Virus record (IMG/VR): IMGVR_UViG_3300032050_000401
Span: 1-36,280 of that record
Reading direction: 5' to 3' (one strand)
Length of the DNA stretch: 36,280 bases
From: a virus
Part shown: positions 1-8,240 of the stretch, one piece after another
Layout of the letters: the number at the start of each line of letters is the position of its first letter
Position numbering within the stretch: position 1 is the first letter of the stretch
Program-made: the position numbers and the translations under genes
Notes under the pieces: model-generated
Databases searched by the model: none
The model's input: only the letters and a program-made list of their open reading frames with translations
Told to the model about the DNA's origin: nothing

Positions 1-3000
1 TTCCGGAAGACCACCACCGCCGTCACCTCACGCGGTAATCCGTTTCGGACCAGCACGGCCGACACGGCGATTCGAGACTCGGCGCTTTCTCCCCTAATGG
101 AAGAGACGCCGTTTACTCCAGGGCGCCAGCCTCTGCCGGTCGGCGGTCCACGGGCGAGTCGGCCTTTGCCGACCGTCGTTACCACGGCCGAGGCGCCCAA
201 GGAGTTTGAGCGTCGGTTGGCCCGGACGATTCAGGCCGGCACCAAGAAGGCCGAGCCGTTTGGTGGCGAAGGAGAGTTGACCGAAGCGCAACGGATGCAG
301 CTAGAGCGGGCGCGTGGAGCGGTCACCGTGGCAGAGGACATTGGCAAAGCGGTCGCTGGCCAGCCGTCTCGGACGCTGATGCGCACCGCCACGGGCATTG
401 CGCAGCTGCGCGGAGACCCCCGCGCCCAGCGGTTGCTGGAGCAGACCCGGGCGTTGGAGGCGGAGACGGCGCCTCAGACGGGCATCGGCGCGGTGGCCCG
501 GATCGGATCGGAGATTGGCGCGTTTATCCCGTCCGGTCTGGCCATGGGCGCTTTGCGTTCTGGGCTGGAGTCGGCGGCGGGCGAGGAGTTCAGCACGGCC
601 GGGATGCTGGCGCAGATGACTGGCCGGGAAGCGCCGAAGAGTGCGCTGGGTCGGGCACTAGCGGACGCGGCGATTGACCTGTCCATCCCCGGCGCTATGG
701 CTGGCGTGCGTGGCGTGCGTGGCGTCCGGCAAGCCGGTCGTGATCTGGATCGGGCGCTGGCACTGGGGATGCGCGAAGGGTTTGGCGAGGCAGCGGAAGC
801 CGCCACGCCGTCACTGGCGCAAGGGCCGGCGATTCAGCCAGCACTGGCTAGCTCGACGATGCGCCGGTTGCCAGCGCGGGCAAGCGAAACCATTCCGTTT
901 AAGGAGGCTATCGCACTTCCTGCGCAAAGCACTGGGCCGTTCTACCCAGAACCTCCACCGTCGCCACTTCGCGTAGTGCCGACTGTCCCTCGGCGCATCC
1001 CATCGGAGCGATTTCGTGGGACGCTGGAAGATGTGGCGGCATACCTGGCGCGACAGGCGGAAGGTGCCGAACCGGCCACAGCCGACGAGCTAGCCAAGTT
1101 TGCCAAGAAGCCCGGCAAGAAGGTGCGCGAAGAGATTGCCGGCAAAGAGCAATCGCTCATGTCAGCCGCTTTGGCTCGCGCCAAAGAGCAGCGAGCGGCG
1201 CGCGCCGGACAGCGAGCTTACCGACAGGAGGCGCTCGGCCTGACGGAACAGCGCCTGCAGGAAGTCATGGGCGAGGAGCTGCCGCTCGTCGGTGGTGAGA
1301 CGCCGGAGTTTTTAAGCGAAGTGCCGGTTGATCAGGTCATCCGGGAGATCGACCGGCTCTCCGGCGCCAAGGCGACACTGGAATCCAGAACCCCCAGCGG
1401 CAAGCTGCGCGACATTAAGAAGGTGCGCACGGATGCGTTGATAGATGAGCTGGAGCGCCAGATGCACCAGATCACCATCGACACGCCAAAGACGATCCCG
1501 TCGTTTGTCGAGACGAACTGGGGCGGCGCGAACGAAAAGGTGGCGCACGTCACTCGGCGTGGAGGCCGGGTGTCCATGCAGGCCAAGGCGCTCAAGCGCG
1601 TGGAAAACGCGACCCGGATTTCCAATGCGATCCGGCAGGAGCTGGAAACGCGGTTAGATCCAGAAGACCTTTACTACGAGATTGACAAGCGGGCGGCACA
1701 GCGTGCAGAGGCTACGGAAGCCATCGAGCGCCAGAAGACGGCGGACTTCGAGGCGTATCTTGAAGAGCAAACAGCTGCTCGCGCTGGCACGCCGCGCTCC
1801 GGCTTCATCGCGCCGCAAGCTCTTGGCTCTATCGCGGGCGCAGGCGCAGGTGCTGTCACTGGCGCGGTCACGGACGAGGAAGGCGGGATGTCCCCGTTGG
1901 CTCGGGCGCTGACGTATGGCGCTGCCGGCGCTGTCGGTGGCGGCGCACTGGCTGGGCGACTGATGACGGGCAAGCCTCGCGCCGTGCCGTCTATCCCCGA
2001 GCTGGCGCCCGTGGCGGAGACGATCAACGTCGGCGCTCGGCAGGCGGCGAAGGAAGAACCCGGGCTGCTCAGTCGAGCGCAGCGGGTCCGCAACCAGCTG
2101 GTGTCCGAGACGTATGTGCTGGAGGAAGCGGCTCGGCAGTTCGGCAATCCAGTGCAAGCCAAGGTCATTGGCGGGCGCATCGCCCAGCAGCAGGGCTCCC
2201 GGCAGGCGGCGAAGGGCTGGCTGCAGGACAACCTGACGCCCCTGATTGTTAACCTGTCCGACGCGGAGAAGGAGTCCGTCCGGTCTTTGATGAAGGCGCG
2301 GCGTGACTTGCAGATCCGCCAGCAGACAGGCGCAGCCAAGTCTGCCGTGGATACTCCGACGCTGGAAGCCGCCGTGGCGGCCGGCAACGCCAACCCGAAG
2401 ATTGCGCAAGTCGCTGACCGGATTACCCAGATGCACCGGGAGCTGCTGGCCAAGCGGTATGCAGCCGGACTGATCTCGGATGAAGCGTATGAGGCGATCA
2501 AGGCCAGCGACGATTACTACACGCCGTTCTTCCGAGAGCTGGCCGACGAAGCGAAGGCCACCGGCACGTTACCCGGGGCGCGTGGCGGGCGGTTCAGCAT
2601 TGCCAGTTCTGGGGTGCGCCGGATGGATCGGTCAGCCGAGGCGCTGGAGCAAACGGCCGATCCGCTGGAGACGATCATCACCGACGCGGCGCGGACCTAC
2701 CGGGATGTGTCAAAGCAGCGGGTGGCCAACGTCATCTTCGGAATAGCCGACGAAGGCAATCTGCCGTTTATCAAGCGCATCCAGGCCGACCCGATGAACC
2801 CGCCCAAGGGTGAAGGGATCATCCAGCAGAAGCGGGGCGGCAAGCTCATCACCTACGAGGTGACGGACAAAGACCTGTTCAATGCGCTGGCGGGTCAAGA
2901 CCGGGTAGCCAGCAATGCGCTGGTCAAGTTTGCCAACGTTCTGAAAGACGTGAAGACGGCCGGCATTACGGCGTTGCCAGACTTTGCCGCCGCGAACGTC

Positions 3001-4638
3001 ATTCGGGACGTAGCCGCGTCTGGCCTGCAGCGCCCAGACGTGGCGCGCGCCGCCCGGGAAGCTGCGATTGGCGCCGGACTTGGCGGTGGGCTTGGCGTTG
3101 CGACCGGCGACAAGGACGATAGCGCGGTCAAGCGGTTCTTGGTAGGCGCTGGGCTAGGCACAGGCGCTGGCCTGTACGCCCGCCCGTTGTTGGAGACCAT
3201 GAGCGCCATGAAGGCCATCGTGCGCAACGAGCAAATCTTCCGGGATTTCTTGGCGGATGGCGCTTCGACGGAAGGGTTCTACGTCAAGGACGCCAACGAT
3301 GCGGCCAAGGCGCTGAAGGAACTGGAGAAAGACCCGCGCCAGCTGCAGGAGATCGTCAAGTCCATTGTCATTCCGACGAACTGGTGGCAGACCTTGCGCA
3401 AGATCGGCGGGGTCGCCGAGCAATCCACCCGTCTGGCCGCCTACCGCCAGATGCGCGAGGCGGGCTTCAGCGCCGGCGATGCATCACTGGCGGCGCAGGA
3501 CCGGACGCTCCGGTTTGCCAACATTGGCGCCAGCCCGACGGTCAAGAACTTGGCCGCCATGACGCCGTTCTGGAACGCCAAAGTCCAAGGCTGGGATAAG
3601 CTGGGCCGCCTGCTGAAAGACCCAAAGACCATTGGGCTAGGCGCTGGGATGTTGACAGCCCCAACCATTGCGCTCTGGTCGGTCAACAAAGACAACCCGG
3701 AATACTGGGAGCGGCCGGCGTGGGAGAAGAACCTGTTCTGGCTGGTGCCGAAGAGCTATATCGGGGAGGAGGGAGAGAAGGGATTCTATCGGATCCCCAA
3801 GCCGTTCGAGCTGGGCTTTATCTTCGCCTCCTTGCCCGAGCGCCTGTTGGATTATGCCACCCAGGCGGGCGTGGATATTCCACTGATCGGGGAGATTGCC
3901 AGTGAGTCGCCAGTGGTTGCCGAGCCGGGCCGTGGGCTGGCTCGGTCGGCCAAGGACATTGCCGCCGCGACGATGGAAGGGACGCTGCCCATCCCGGAAG
4001 TCGCCAACGTCCCGCTGCAGGTCATGGTCAACCGTGACCTGTTCCGGGATCAGCCGATTGTCAAAAAGCCGCAGCTCTCCCCCGAACTGCAGGTGACCGA
4101 GGAGTCCTCGACCATTGCCCGGGCGCTGGCCAAGGCGGGAGTCAGCCCCGAGATGACCGACTTTGTCATCCGGTCCACCTTTGGGACGGCCGGGTCCGAA
4201 CTGTCCAAGGCCATCGACATTGGCGCCCGGAGAGCTGGACTGAACGCACCGCCGCCACCAGCCGGGTCAACCCGCATCCCGGTCGTGGGGCGCTTTGAGG
4301 AGCGGTTTGTCACCAGCACAAAGGGGCAGACGGACCCGGAGGCCATGGCCCGGGAGCGGCTGCGCGAGCTGAACCAGATTAAGACGGACCTCAAGGAGCT
4401 GGAGCGTATCGGCGATGAGCGGCGGATGTTCCAGTTTGTTGACAAGCACCTGGACGACATTGAACTCTTAGGCCAGCTGCAGCCCGTGGAGACCCAGCTC
4501 GAGCAAATCTCCAAGGCGCGGACCCAGATTCGCAAAAACACGGCGCTCTCCCCAGACGAACGGCAAGCCGCGCTAGAGCTGCTTCGGACGGAAGGGCAAA
4601 AACTTTCGGAAATCTTGATCGGAGTGCGCAAGCGATGA
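1..4638 (+). CDS. Large LPD38-type internal virion / ejection protein, 5'-partial
   Basis: The reading frame is open from the first base of the window, and the first ATG (97) has no ribosome binding site, so the gene very probably starts outside the window; 1545 codons are visible. Counting from the ATG at 97, residues about 860-1270 match the large polyvalent protein associated domain LPD38, with the landmarks ITYEVTDKDLFNAL, a DFAAANVIRD segment, FWNAKVQGWDKLG and FYRIPKPFELGF. Two glycine/alanine-rich hydrophobic segments lie near residues 574-625 and 990-1035 and look like glycine-zipper membrane helices. The C-terminus is charged and helical. Giant proteins of this kind next to podovirus fibre and lysis genes are usually internal core proteins ejected with the DNA. 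The family assignment is firm; the ejection role is inferred from family and position. No separate lysozyme motif was recognised in it. Confidence 0.85.
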   Translation, partial: FRKTTTAVTSRGNPFRTSTADTAIRDSALSPLMEETPFTPGRQPLPVGGPRASRPLPTVVTTAEAPKEFERRLARTIQAGTKKAEPFGGEGELTEAQRMQLERARGAVTVAEDIGKAVAGQPSRTLMRTATGIAQLRGDPRAQRLLEQTRALEAETAPQTGIGAVARIGSEIGAFIPSGLAMGALRSGLESAAGEEFSTAGMLAQMTGREAPKSALGRALADAAIDLSIPGAMAGVRGVRGVRQAGRDLDRALALGMREGFGEAAEAATPSLAQGPAIQPALASSTMRRLPARASETIPFKEAIALPAQSTGPFYPEPPPSPLRVVPTVPRRIPSERFRGTLEDVAAYLARQAEGAEPATADELAKFAKKPGKKVREEIAGKEQSLMSAALARAKEQRAARAGQRAYRQEALGLTEQRLQEVMGEELPLVGGETPEFLSEVPVDQVIREIDRLSGAKATLESRTPSGKLRDIKKVRTDALIDELERQMHQITIDTPKTIPSFVETNWGGANEKVAHVTRRGGRVSMQAKALKRVENATRISNAIRQELETRLDPEDLYYEIDKRAAQRAEATEAIERQKTADFEAYLEEQTAARAGTPRSGFIAPQALGSIAGAGAGAVTGAVTDEEGGMSPLARALTYGAAGAVGGGALAGRLMTGKPRAVPSIPELAPVAETINVGARQAAKEEPGLLSRAQRVRNQLVSETYVLEEAARQFGNPVQAKVIGGRIAQQQGSRQAAKGWLQDNLTPLIVNLSDAEKESVRSLMKARRDLQIRQQTGAAKSAVDTPTLEAAVAAGNANPKIAQVADRITQMHRELLAKRYAAGLISDEAYEAIKASDDYYTPFFRELADEAKATGTLPGARGGRFSIASSGVRRMDRSAEALEQTADPLETIITDAARTYRDVSKQRVANVIFGIADEGNLPFIKRIQADPMNPPKGEGIIQQKRGGKLITYEVTDKDLFNALAGQDRVASNALVKFANVLKDVKTAGITALPDFAAANVIRDVAASGLQRPDVARAAREAAIGAGLGGGLGVATGDKDDSAVKRFLVGAGLGTGAGLYARPLLETMSAMKAIVRNEQIFRDFLADGASTEGFYVKDANDAAKALKELEKDPRQLQEIVKSIVIPTNWWQTLRKIGGVAEQSTRLAAYRQMREAGFSAGDASLAAQDRTLRFANIGASPTVKNLAAMTPFWNAKVQGWDKLGRLLKDPKTIGLGAGMLTAPTIALWSVNKDNPEYWERPAWEKNLFWLVPKSYIGEEGEKGFYRIPKPFELGFIFASLPERLLDYATQAGVDIPLIGEIASESPVVAEPGRGLARSAKDIAAATMEGTLPIPEVANVPLQVMVNRDLFRDQPIVKKPQLSPELQVTEESSTIARALAKAGVSPEMTDFVIRSTFGTAGSELSKAIDIGARRAGLNAPPPPAGSTRIPVVGRFEERFVTSTKGQTDPEAMARERLRELNQIKTDLKELERIGDERRMFQFVDKHLDDIELLGQLQPVETQLEQISKARTQIRKNTALSPDERQAALELLRTEGQKLSEILIGVRKR

Positions 4639-4964
4639 CCACGGAAACCGCCTCCCTCACCGTTGGGGCCGTCGCCGCCATCGGGTCGCTGGCGCTGCAG
4701 CAAACAACCGGACAACCGGCTGGCACGTCCTTTGTTGTCCCCGTTCTGTCGGCGCTGGTCGGGGGTGCCATCTCCTATGGCGTCTTGAAGACCACCGTGG
4801 CCAAGCTGGAGGAGCGGTTCAAGGCGCATGAGGATAACGTCCGGGATCGGTTCAAGGACCATGAGCAGCAGGTCCGCGCCAACACGGGCGAGATTTACGG
4901 ACTGTTGCGGGACTGCATGACGCAGTTGGCCCATATTGAGGGCCGGTTGGACCATAAACCCTGA
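4635..4964 (+). CDS. Small membrane protein with coiled-coil tail, possible lysis accessory
   Basis: A 109-residue protein whose ATG overlaps the stop of the ejection protein gene (ATGA). It has a weakly hydrophobic N-terminus (residues 8-22), a clearer membrane segment at about 33-52 (VVPVLSALVGGAISYGVL), then a long charged heptad-like helix (KLEERFKAHEDNVRDRFKDH) to the C-terminus. This resembles XhlA-type or haemolysin-like lysis accessory proteins that sit beside holins. No family signature is strong enough for a firm name. Its place directly before a holin-like gene and two wall hydrolases supports a lysis role. A minor virion membrane anchor is an alternative. Confidence 0.6.
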   Translation: MTTETASLTVGAVAAIGSLALQQTTGQPAGTSFVVPVLSALVGGAISYGVLKTTVAKLEERFKAHEDNVRDRFKDHEQQVRANTGEIYGLLRDCMTQLAHIEGRLDHKP

Positions 4965-4978
4965 ACCCGGAGGTGATC

Positions 4979-5281
4979 GTGCCGAAGTTTCTGCTCCCTG
5001 TCGTGATGCCCGTCATTGTCGGCCCGCTGACGTTCGTCGTCATGCAGGGCCTCAAGGCGCTCTCCGCGACGATTGACAAGCTGCCGCCCACGGCCAAGCG
5101 GATCGCCGTGATGGTGGTCGCCACCCTGCTCACTTTCCTCGGCAGCTGGGCCGGGGTGGACTTCACCTGCGATCCGGAAGCGGCGGTCAACTGTCTCTCG
5201 ACGATTGACCAAGACGCGGTGAAGGCGGCGGTAGCGACGGGCTTGGCGTTCGTGCTGCACCTCGCCAAGAAGAAGGCGTAA
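4979..5281 (+). CDS. Putative holin
   Basis: A 100-residue protein with two hydrophobic helices (about residues 3-25 and 40-58), a short loop with two Cys (FTCDPEAAVNCLS), a third weaker helix (AAVATGLAFVLHLA) and a Lys-rich tail (KKKA). Short hydrophobic proteins with a basic tail next to endolysin genes are typically holins, which form holes in the inner membrane and release or activate the endolysin. The start chosen is GTG 4979, because the strong Shine-Dalgarno GGAGGTGAT (4969-4977) leaves GGAGG five bases before it. The upstream in-frame GTG at 4973 lies inside that site. The role is inferred from topology and context only. Confidence 0.62.
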   Translation: MPKFLLPVVMPVIVGPLTFVVMQGLKALSATIDKLPPTAKRIAVMVVATLLTFLGSWAGVDFTCDPEAAVNCLSTIDQDAVKAAVATGLAFVLHLAKKKA

Positions 5282-5284
5282 GTC

Positions 5285-5887
5285 ATGCCGCAACCTCCGC
5301 GCCGGTCGGCGAAGGACCTGCTGATCCCCCGGGATGTGACAGCTACCCCGACCGGCCCGGTAGGGGCACCCGCTGCGCTGTCGTATGAGCTATTTGGACA
5401 GGCGCCTACGGCCAGCCGTGTGCTTGCCTCCGGGCCGGGCTATACCACGATGGAAGACCCATACGGCCAGTCGTTCCGGGCGGAAGGCCCTATCCCATGG
5501 CGCACCAACAACCCCGGCAACATCAAGGCTGGGAAGTTTGCTGAGTCGCGGGGAGCGATTGGCAAGGCCGGAGAGTTTGCCGTCTTCCCGGATTCCAACA
5601 CGGGAATGCAAGCGCTCCGAGAGTTGCTTTTTCAGCCAGATTCTCGGTATCGCAACATGCCCGTGACGAAGGCGATTGCGACGTTCGCCCCGCCACAGGA
5701 CAAGAACGACACCCGCGCCTATCAAGCCTTTGTGCAAGAGCAGGTCGGGACGAACAAGCCGGTGTCGCAGCTGACCCCAGCGCAACGGGATGCCATGCTT
5801 GCCGCCATCCTGCGCATGGAAGGCTTTACCAAGGGCGGGCAAGTCCAGATGGACAACCGGCGATGGACTCCTACACGCCCGAGGTAA
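5285..5887 (+). CDS. NNPGNI-motif phage wall hydrolase-like protein
   Basis: A 200-residue protein. Residues 72-82 read WRTNNPGNIKA, followed by GAIGKAGEFAVFPDSNTGMQALREL. This (N)NNPGN(I/L) signature with a downstream 'F.VFPD...G..AL..L' block recurs in phage virion-associated lysozyme-like proteins and some endolysins. Further on, TKAIATFAPPQDKNDTRAYQAFVQEQVG resembles the repeat-completion part of the same family. The first 60 residues are Pro- and Ala-rich and look unstructured. An AAGAAGG lies a few bases before the ATG. It sits directly upstream of a CHAP endolysin, so it could be a second lytic enzyme or a virion-associated peptidoglycan-degrading protein. The catalytic residues cannot be assigned from sequence alone. 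Confidence 0.62.
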   Translation: MPQPPRRSAKDLLIPRDVTATPTGPVGAPAALSYELFGQAPTASRVLASGPGYTTMEDPYGQSFRAEGPIPWRTNNPGNIKAGKFAESRGAIGKAGEFAVFPDSNTGMQALRELLFQPDSRYRNMPVTKAIATFAPPQDKNDTRAYQAFVQEQVGTNKPVSQLTPAQRDAMLAAILRMEGFTKGGQVQMDNRRWTPTRPR

Positions 5888-5888
5888 T

Positions 5889-6338
5889 ATGAAATCCCAA
5901 GTCGTCCCGGTGGCCGAGCTGTTCGTCGGCTGGGTCCGGGAAACCACCGGCAAGAACGATGGCCCGTGGGTGGAGGCCATCCAGCGCACGACGGGGAATA
6001 AGAAGGGCGACCCGTGGTGCGCCAGTTTCGTCAACTGGGTACTGGACATCGCCTACCGGGACATGAACCCGCTCCCGGCGACCGCCTCCTGTGACGTGCT
6101 GCTGGAGTTCGCCCGCAAGAACCAGCTCCTGACCAGTACGCCGCAGCCGGGCGATGTCTTCCTCGTCATGCGCACCAAGAACGACGCCATCCACACCGGC
6201 ATCGTAACCGAGGTCAAAGCGGATACCGTCAAGACCATCGAAGGGAACACCAACCGCGAAGGCGCCCGCGAAGGCAACGGCGTCTGGGCCAGAGAACGGC
6301 CCCGCGCCGGGCTCCTCTTCATCCGCGTTCCAAGCTAG
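5889..6338 (+). CDS. CHAP-domain endolysin
   Basis: A 149-residue protein. The start ATG 5889 was chosen over an in-frame upstream ATG because GAGG (5881-5884) lies four bases before it and the upstream choice would overlap the previous gene by almost 100 bases. It has the layout of a minimal CHAP (cysteine/histidine amidohydrolase-peptidase) domain: the catalytic Cys lies in GDPWCASFVNWVL, then PGDVFLVMR, the His in HTGIVTEV, and the third catalytic-site region in TIEGNTN. CHAP enzymes cut peptidoglycan as amidases or endopeptidases. There is no signal peptide and no separate wall-binding domain, so export would depend on the holin-like protein upstream. It is the last gene before a strong terminator. 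Confidence 0.85.
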   Translation: MKSQVVPVAELFVGWVRETTGKNDGPWVEAIQRTTGNKKGDPWCASFVNWVLDIAYRDMNPLPATASCDVLLEFARKNQLLTSTPQPGDVFLVMRTKNDAIHTGIVTEVKADTVKTIEGNTNREGAREGNGVWARERPRAGLLFIRVPS

Positions 6339-6363
6339 CCGCGCACGACCCCTCCCGTGCGCT

Positions 6364-6401
6364 CCCGGTTGCGTCGCATTTGGCGCAGCCGGGATTTTTT
6401 T
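6364..6401 (+). terminator. Intrinsic (rho-independent) terminator of the virion/lysis operon
   Basis: The left arm 6364-6375 (CCCGGTTGCGTC) pairs over 12 base pairs, two of them G-U, with 6382-6393 (GGCGCAGCCGGG) around a six-base loop. An A and seven T follow (6395-6401). It lies 25 bases after the CHAP gene stop and just before a promoter, so it separates late from early transcription. Confidence 0.9.
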
Positions 6402-6407
6402 GCCCCC

Positions 6408-6436
6408 TTGCGCGATGATTCAAGAACACCTATGCT
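6408..6436 (+). promoter_or_regulatory. Sigma70-like promoter for the early/replication operon
   Basis: TTGCGC at 6408-6413 and TATGCT at 6431-6436 are separated by 17 bases, the ideal spacing. The -35 matches three and the -10 four of six consensus positions. It starts just after the terminator and 47 bases before the first early gene (6483), where a promoter is needed. The spacer contains one copy of a repeated nonamer. Confidence 0.6.
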
Positions 6437-6457
6437 ATCGGCCCGCGCATGATTCAA
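6415..6457 (+). repeat. Direct repeat flanking the early promoter -10, possible operator pair
   Basis: ATGATTCAA occurs at 6415-6423, between the -35 and -10, and again at 6449-6457, a few bases past the expected transcription start. The copies are 34 bases apart, close to three helical turns, and both are preceded by a CGCG-like context. Two same-face sites around a -10 are typical of operators for a phage regulator. The binding protein is not known. Confidence 0.45.
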
Positions 6458-6482
6458 CGAAAACCCCCGCCACGGAGACCCT

Positions 6483-6695
6483 ATGACAGAAACTGAGACG
6501 GTACAGCGCATTGTACGCCTCGAAGAGGAATCGCAGGAAATCAACAGGAACCTGCAGGCATTACTGGAAACGACTCAGCGACACCGGCAGGCGATGGTGA
6601 TCCTGACGCATCAGCTCTTGGAGCTGGGGAATCTCGTCATGGATGGGATGGAGGACGACGACCGCACTTCGGCGGCGTCGGAGTTGGTCAGCTAA
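6483..6695 (+). CDS. Small coiled-coil early protein, unknown
   Basis: A 70-residue acidic, helical protein and the first gene after the early promoter. GGAGA (6474-6478) lies four bases before the ATG. Residues 8-50 have heptad spacing (VQRIVRLEEESQEINRNLQALL, then further hydrophobics), suggesting a coiled-coil dimer. The C-terminus is Asp/Glu-rich (MEDDDRTSAASE). No family is recognised. First-in-operon small acidic phage proteins often act on host machinery, but nothing here shows that. Confidence 0.7.
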   Translation: MTETETVQRIVRLEEESQEINRNLQALLETTQRHRQAMVILTHQLLELGNLVMDGMEDDDRTSAASELVS

Positions 6696-6709
6696 CGACA
6701 GGAGAACAG

Positions 6710-7177
6710 ATGCCGATTCACAAGCTCGCGGATGGTCCGGTGGCGATTACCGTCATTGGGGCGGAGAGTGTCGAGGGGAAGTTCGGGGCGCAGGTCCGGT
6801 TTATGGGAGATGACGGCACGGACGTGTACGTCAATGAGCTGCCGGCGCAGAAGCAGCTGGCCCGTCTGCAGCTGGATCTGCAGTCGGTGGTGGGCAAGAC
6901 GATCCACTTGGAGCAGGTGAAGAAGAACGGCACCACTTTCACCAATATCTCGCTGGCGGCTGGCGCGTCGGCGGGGGCCGCAGCGCCACGGGCAGCAGTT
7001 GCCGCGCCGGCGGCGGCTCCCAAGCTGTCCATCGAAGAGCTGGGCGCCCTGTACGGGCAGTGCGTGGCGCTGGCGTTTGAGCATCTCTACCGGCAGTGCG
7101 AGGAGGCCGGCATTGCGGTGACCTCGGAAGCGATTCAGGCGGCAGCGGCGACGCTGTTCATCAAGGCGACCCGATGA
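6710..7177 (+). CDS. Early protein, possible OB-fold nucleic-acid binding
   Basis: A 155-residue protein with AGGAGA upstream of the ATG. Residues 1-85 are beta-rich (AITVIGAESVEGKFGAQVRF, then DVYVNELPAQKQLARL, then GKTIHLEQVKKNGTTFTNISL), a strand pattern that would suit an OB fold. An Ala/Pro linker follows (about 88-108), then a helical C-terminal domain (SIEELGALYGQCVALAFEHLYRQ). A beta domain, flexible linker and separate tail just before a nuclease and helicase recall single-strand binding proteins. No aromatic DNA-binding signature is certain, so this is a structural guess. Confidence 0.65.
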   Translation: MPIHKLADGPVAITVIGAESVEGKFGAQVRFMGDDGTDVYVNELPAQKQLARLQLDLQSVVGKTIHLEQVKKNGTTFTNISLAAGASAGAAAPRAAVAAPAAAPKLSIEELGALYGQCVALAFEHLYRQCEEAGIAVTSEAIQAAAATLFIKATR

Positions 7178-7410
7178 CCACGCAAATCGAGTTGGACCTC
7201 AAGGCGGGCGAGATCGTCATCGTCACGATGCTGGCCAATCTGGGCGCGTCCTTCTTGGCGGGCGACAAGGAGGCGGTGCAAGAGCTGGGCGCCATGATTA
7301 TGCGGATCGCGGACAGTAACGTGGTGGCCGAGCAGGCGCTGGAGAAGCTGGAGGCGTCCCTTGCGATGGCCAAGGCGGTACTGGACGCCGATGCGGCGGG
7401 GGCGTCCTGA
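7174..7410 (+). CDS. Small helical early protein, unknown
   Basis: A 78-residue protein. ATG 7174 overlaps the previous stop (ATGA); a longer in-frame version starting at 7096 would lie inside the upstream gene and was rejected. It is almost entirely helical and Ala-rich (EIVIVTMLANLGASFLAG, then VVAEQALEKLEASLAMAKAVL), mildly acidic and soluble. No family is recognised. The tight coupling on both sides makes it part of the replication operon. Confidence 0.65.
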   Translation: MTTQIELDLKAGEIVIVTMLANLGASFLAGDKEAVQELGAMIMRIADSNVVAEQALEKLEASLAMAKAVLDADAAGAS

Positions 7411-8240
7411 TGCCCAAAGTGACGAACGTCCACGGCTTGCCACAGAGTATCGTGGCAGCCGTGACCAACGACCCGTACACCGGGGGCGGGGACATCAGCG
7501 CCACCAAGTTGATCGACGCCCCCCAGGTGGCGGAGTTAAGCCGCCGGCATCACAACGAGATCGTGGTCGATGTGTCTGAGCGGGTGTGGTCCCTGCTGGG
7601 GCAAGCGGTCCATACGATTCTGGAGCGGGCCGGGCTCCGGCAGGAGGGGATGATCGCGGAGCAGCGCCTCTTTGCCGAGGTGATGGGGTGGTCCGTCTCT
7701 GGCCAGTTCGACGTGATGGACTTGGACCAGAAGCGGATCAGCGACTACAAAGTCACGACCGTCTACAAGGCCAAGGGGAACGACAAGTGGATCCAGCAGC
7801 TCAACGTGTTGCGCTGGCTGGCCGCGCAGAACGGGTACGAGGTGGAGACGCTGGAGATCATCGCCATCTTCCGCGACTGGCGGAAGACGGAGGCGGAACG
7901 GTCGGACGACTATCCCAAGGCGGCGATCCAGCGCATCGAAATCCCCGTGTGGGATCTCCAAGAAGCGCAGGACTTCATCGAAGAGCGGGTGGCGCTCCAC
8001 CAGCAAGCCCGGGCTGGCAAGCCGATTGCCTGCACGGACGAAGAGCGGTGGTACAGCGGAACCAAGTGGGCAGTCATCAAGCCCGGCGCCTCCCGCGCCC
8101 TGAAGCTGTACGACGCGCCGCCGGCCGACAGCGAAGTGCCGGCAGGGTACGAAGTCCAGGCGCGACCGGGGGAGTACAAGCGGTGTCAGCACTACTGTGA
8201 CGTATCCCTTTTCTGCCCGCAGTGGGATGGAGGACTGTGA
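7410..8240 (+). CDS. PD-(D/E)XK (RecB/Cas4-like) nuclease with C-terminal Cys cluster
   Basis: A 276-residue protein. The nuclease core is visible as GQAVH (H68), GQFDVMDLD (D101) and DYK (D112, K114), then the helix with WIQQLNVLRWLAA (Q129-Q130). This is the order His, Asp, D/E-x-K, Gln of RecB/Cas4-type exonucleases. Cys208 (PIACTDEERW) and Cys259, Cys263 and Cys269 (RCQHYCDVSLFC) could form a four-Cys iron-sulphur site as in Cas4/AddB relatives, although here all four lie after the core. It would trim DNA ends for recombination or degrade host DNA. It starts on the last base of the previous stop (TGATG). The fold assignment is confident; the substrate is unknown. Confidence 0.8.
   Translation: MPKVTNVHGLPQSIVAAVTNDPYTGGGDISATKLIDAPQVAELSRRHHNEIVVDVSERVWSLLGQAVHTILERAGLRQEGMIAEQRLFAEVMGWSVSGQFDVMDLDQKRISDYKVTTVYKAKGNDKWIQQLNVLRWLAAQNGYEVETLEIIAIFRDWRKTEAERSDDYPKAAIQRIEIPVWDLQEAQDFIEERVALHQQARAGKPIACTDEERWYSGTKWAVIKPGASRALKLYDAPPADSEVPAGYEVQARPGEYKRCQHYCDVSLFCPQWDGGL

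Noticed and set aside
97-99. ATG 97 as the true start of the ejection protein
   Set aside because: No ribosome binding site precedes it and the frame is open to base 1, so the gene is treated as cut by the window.
4973-4975. GTG 4973 as holin start
   Set aside because: It falls inside the GGAGGTGAT ribosome binding site; GTG 4979 has proper spacing.
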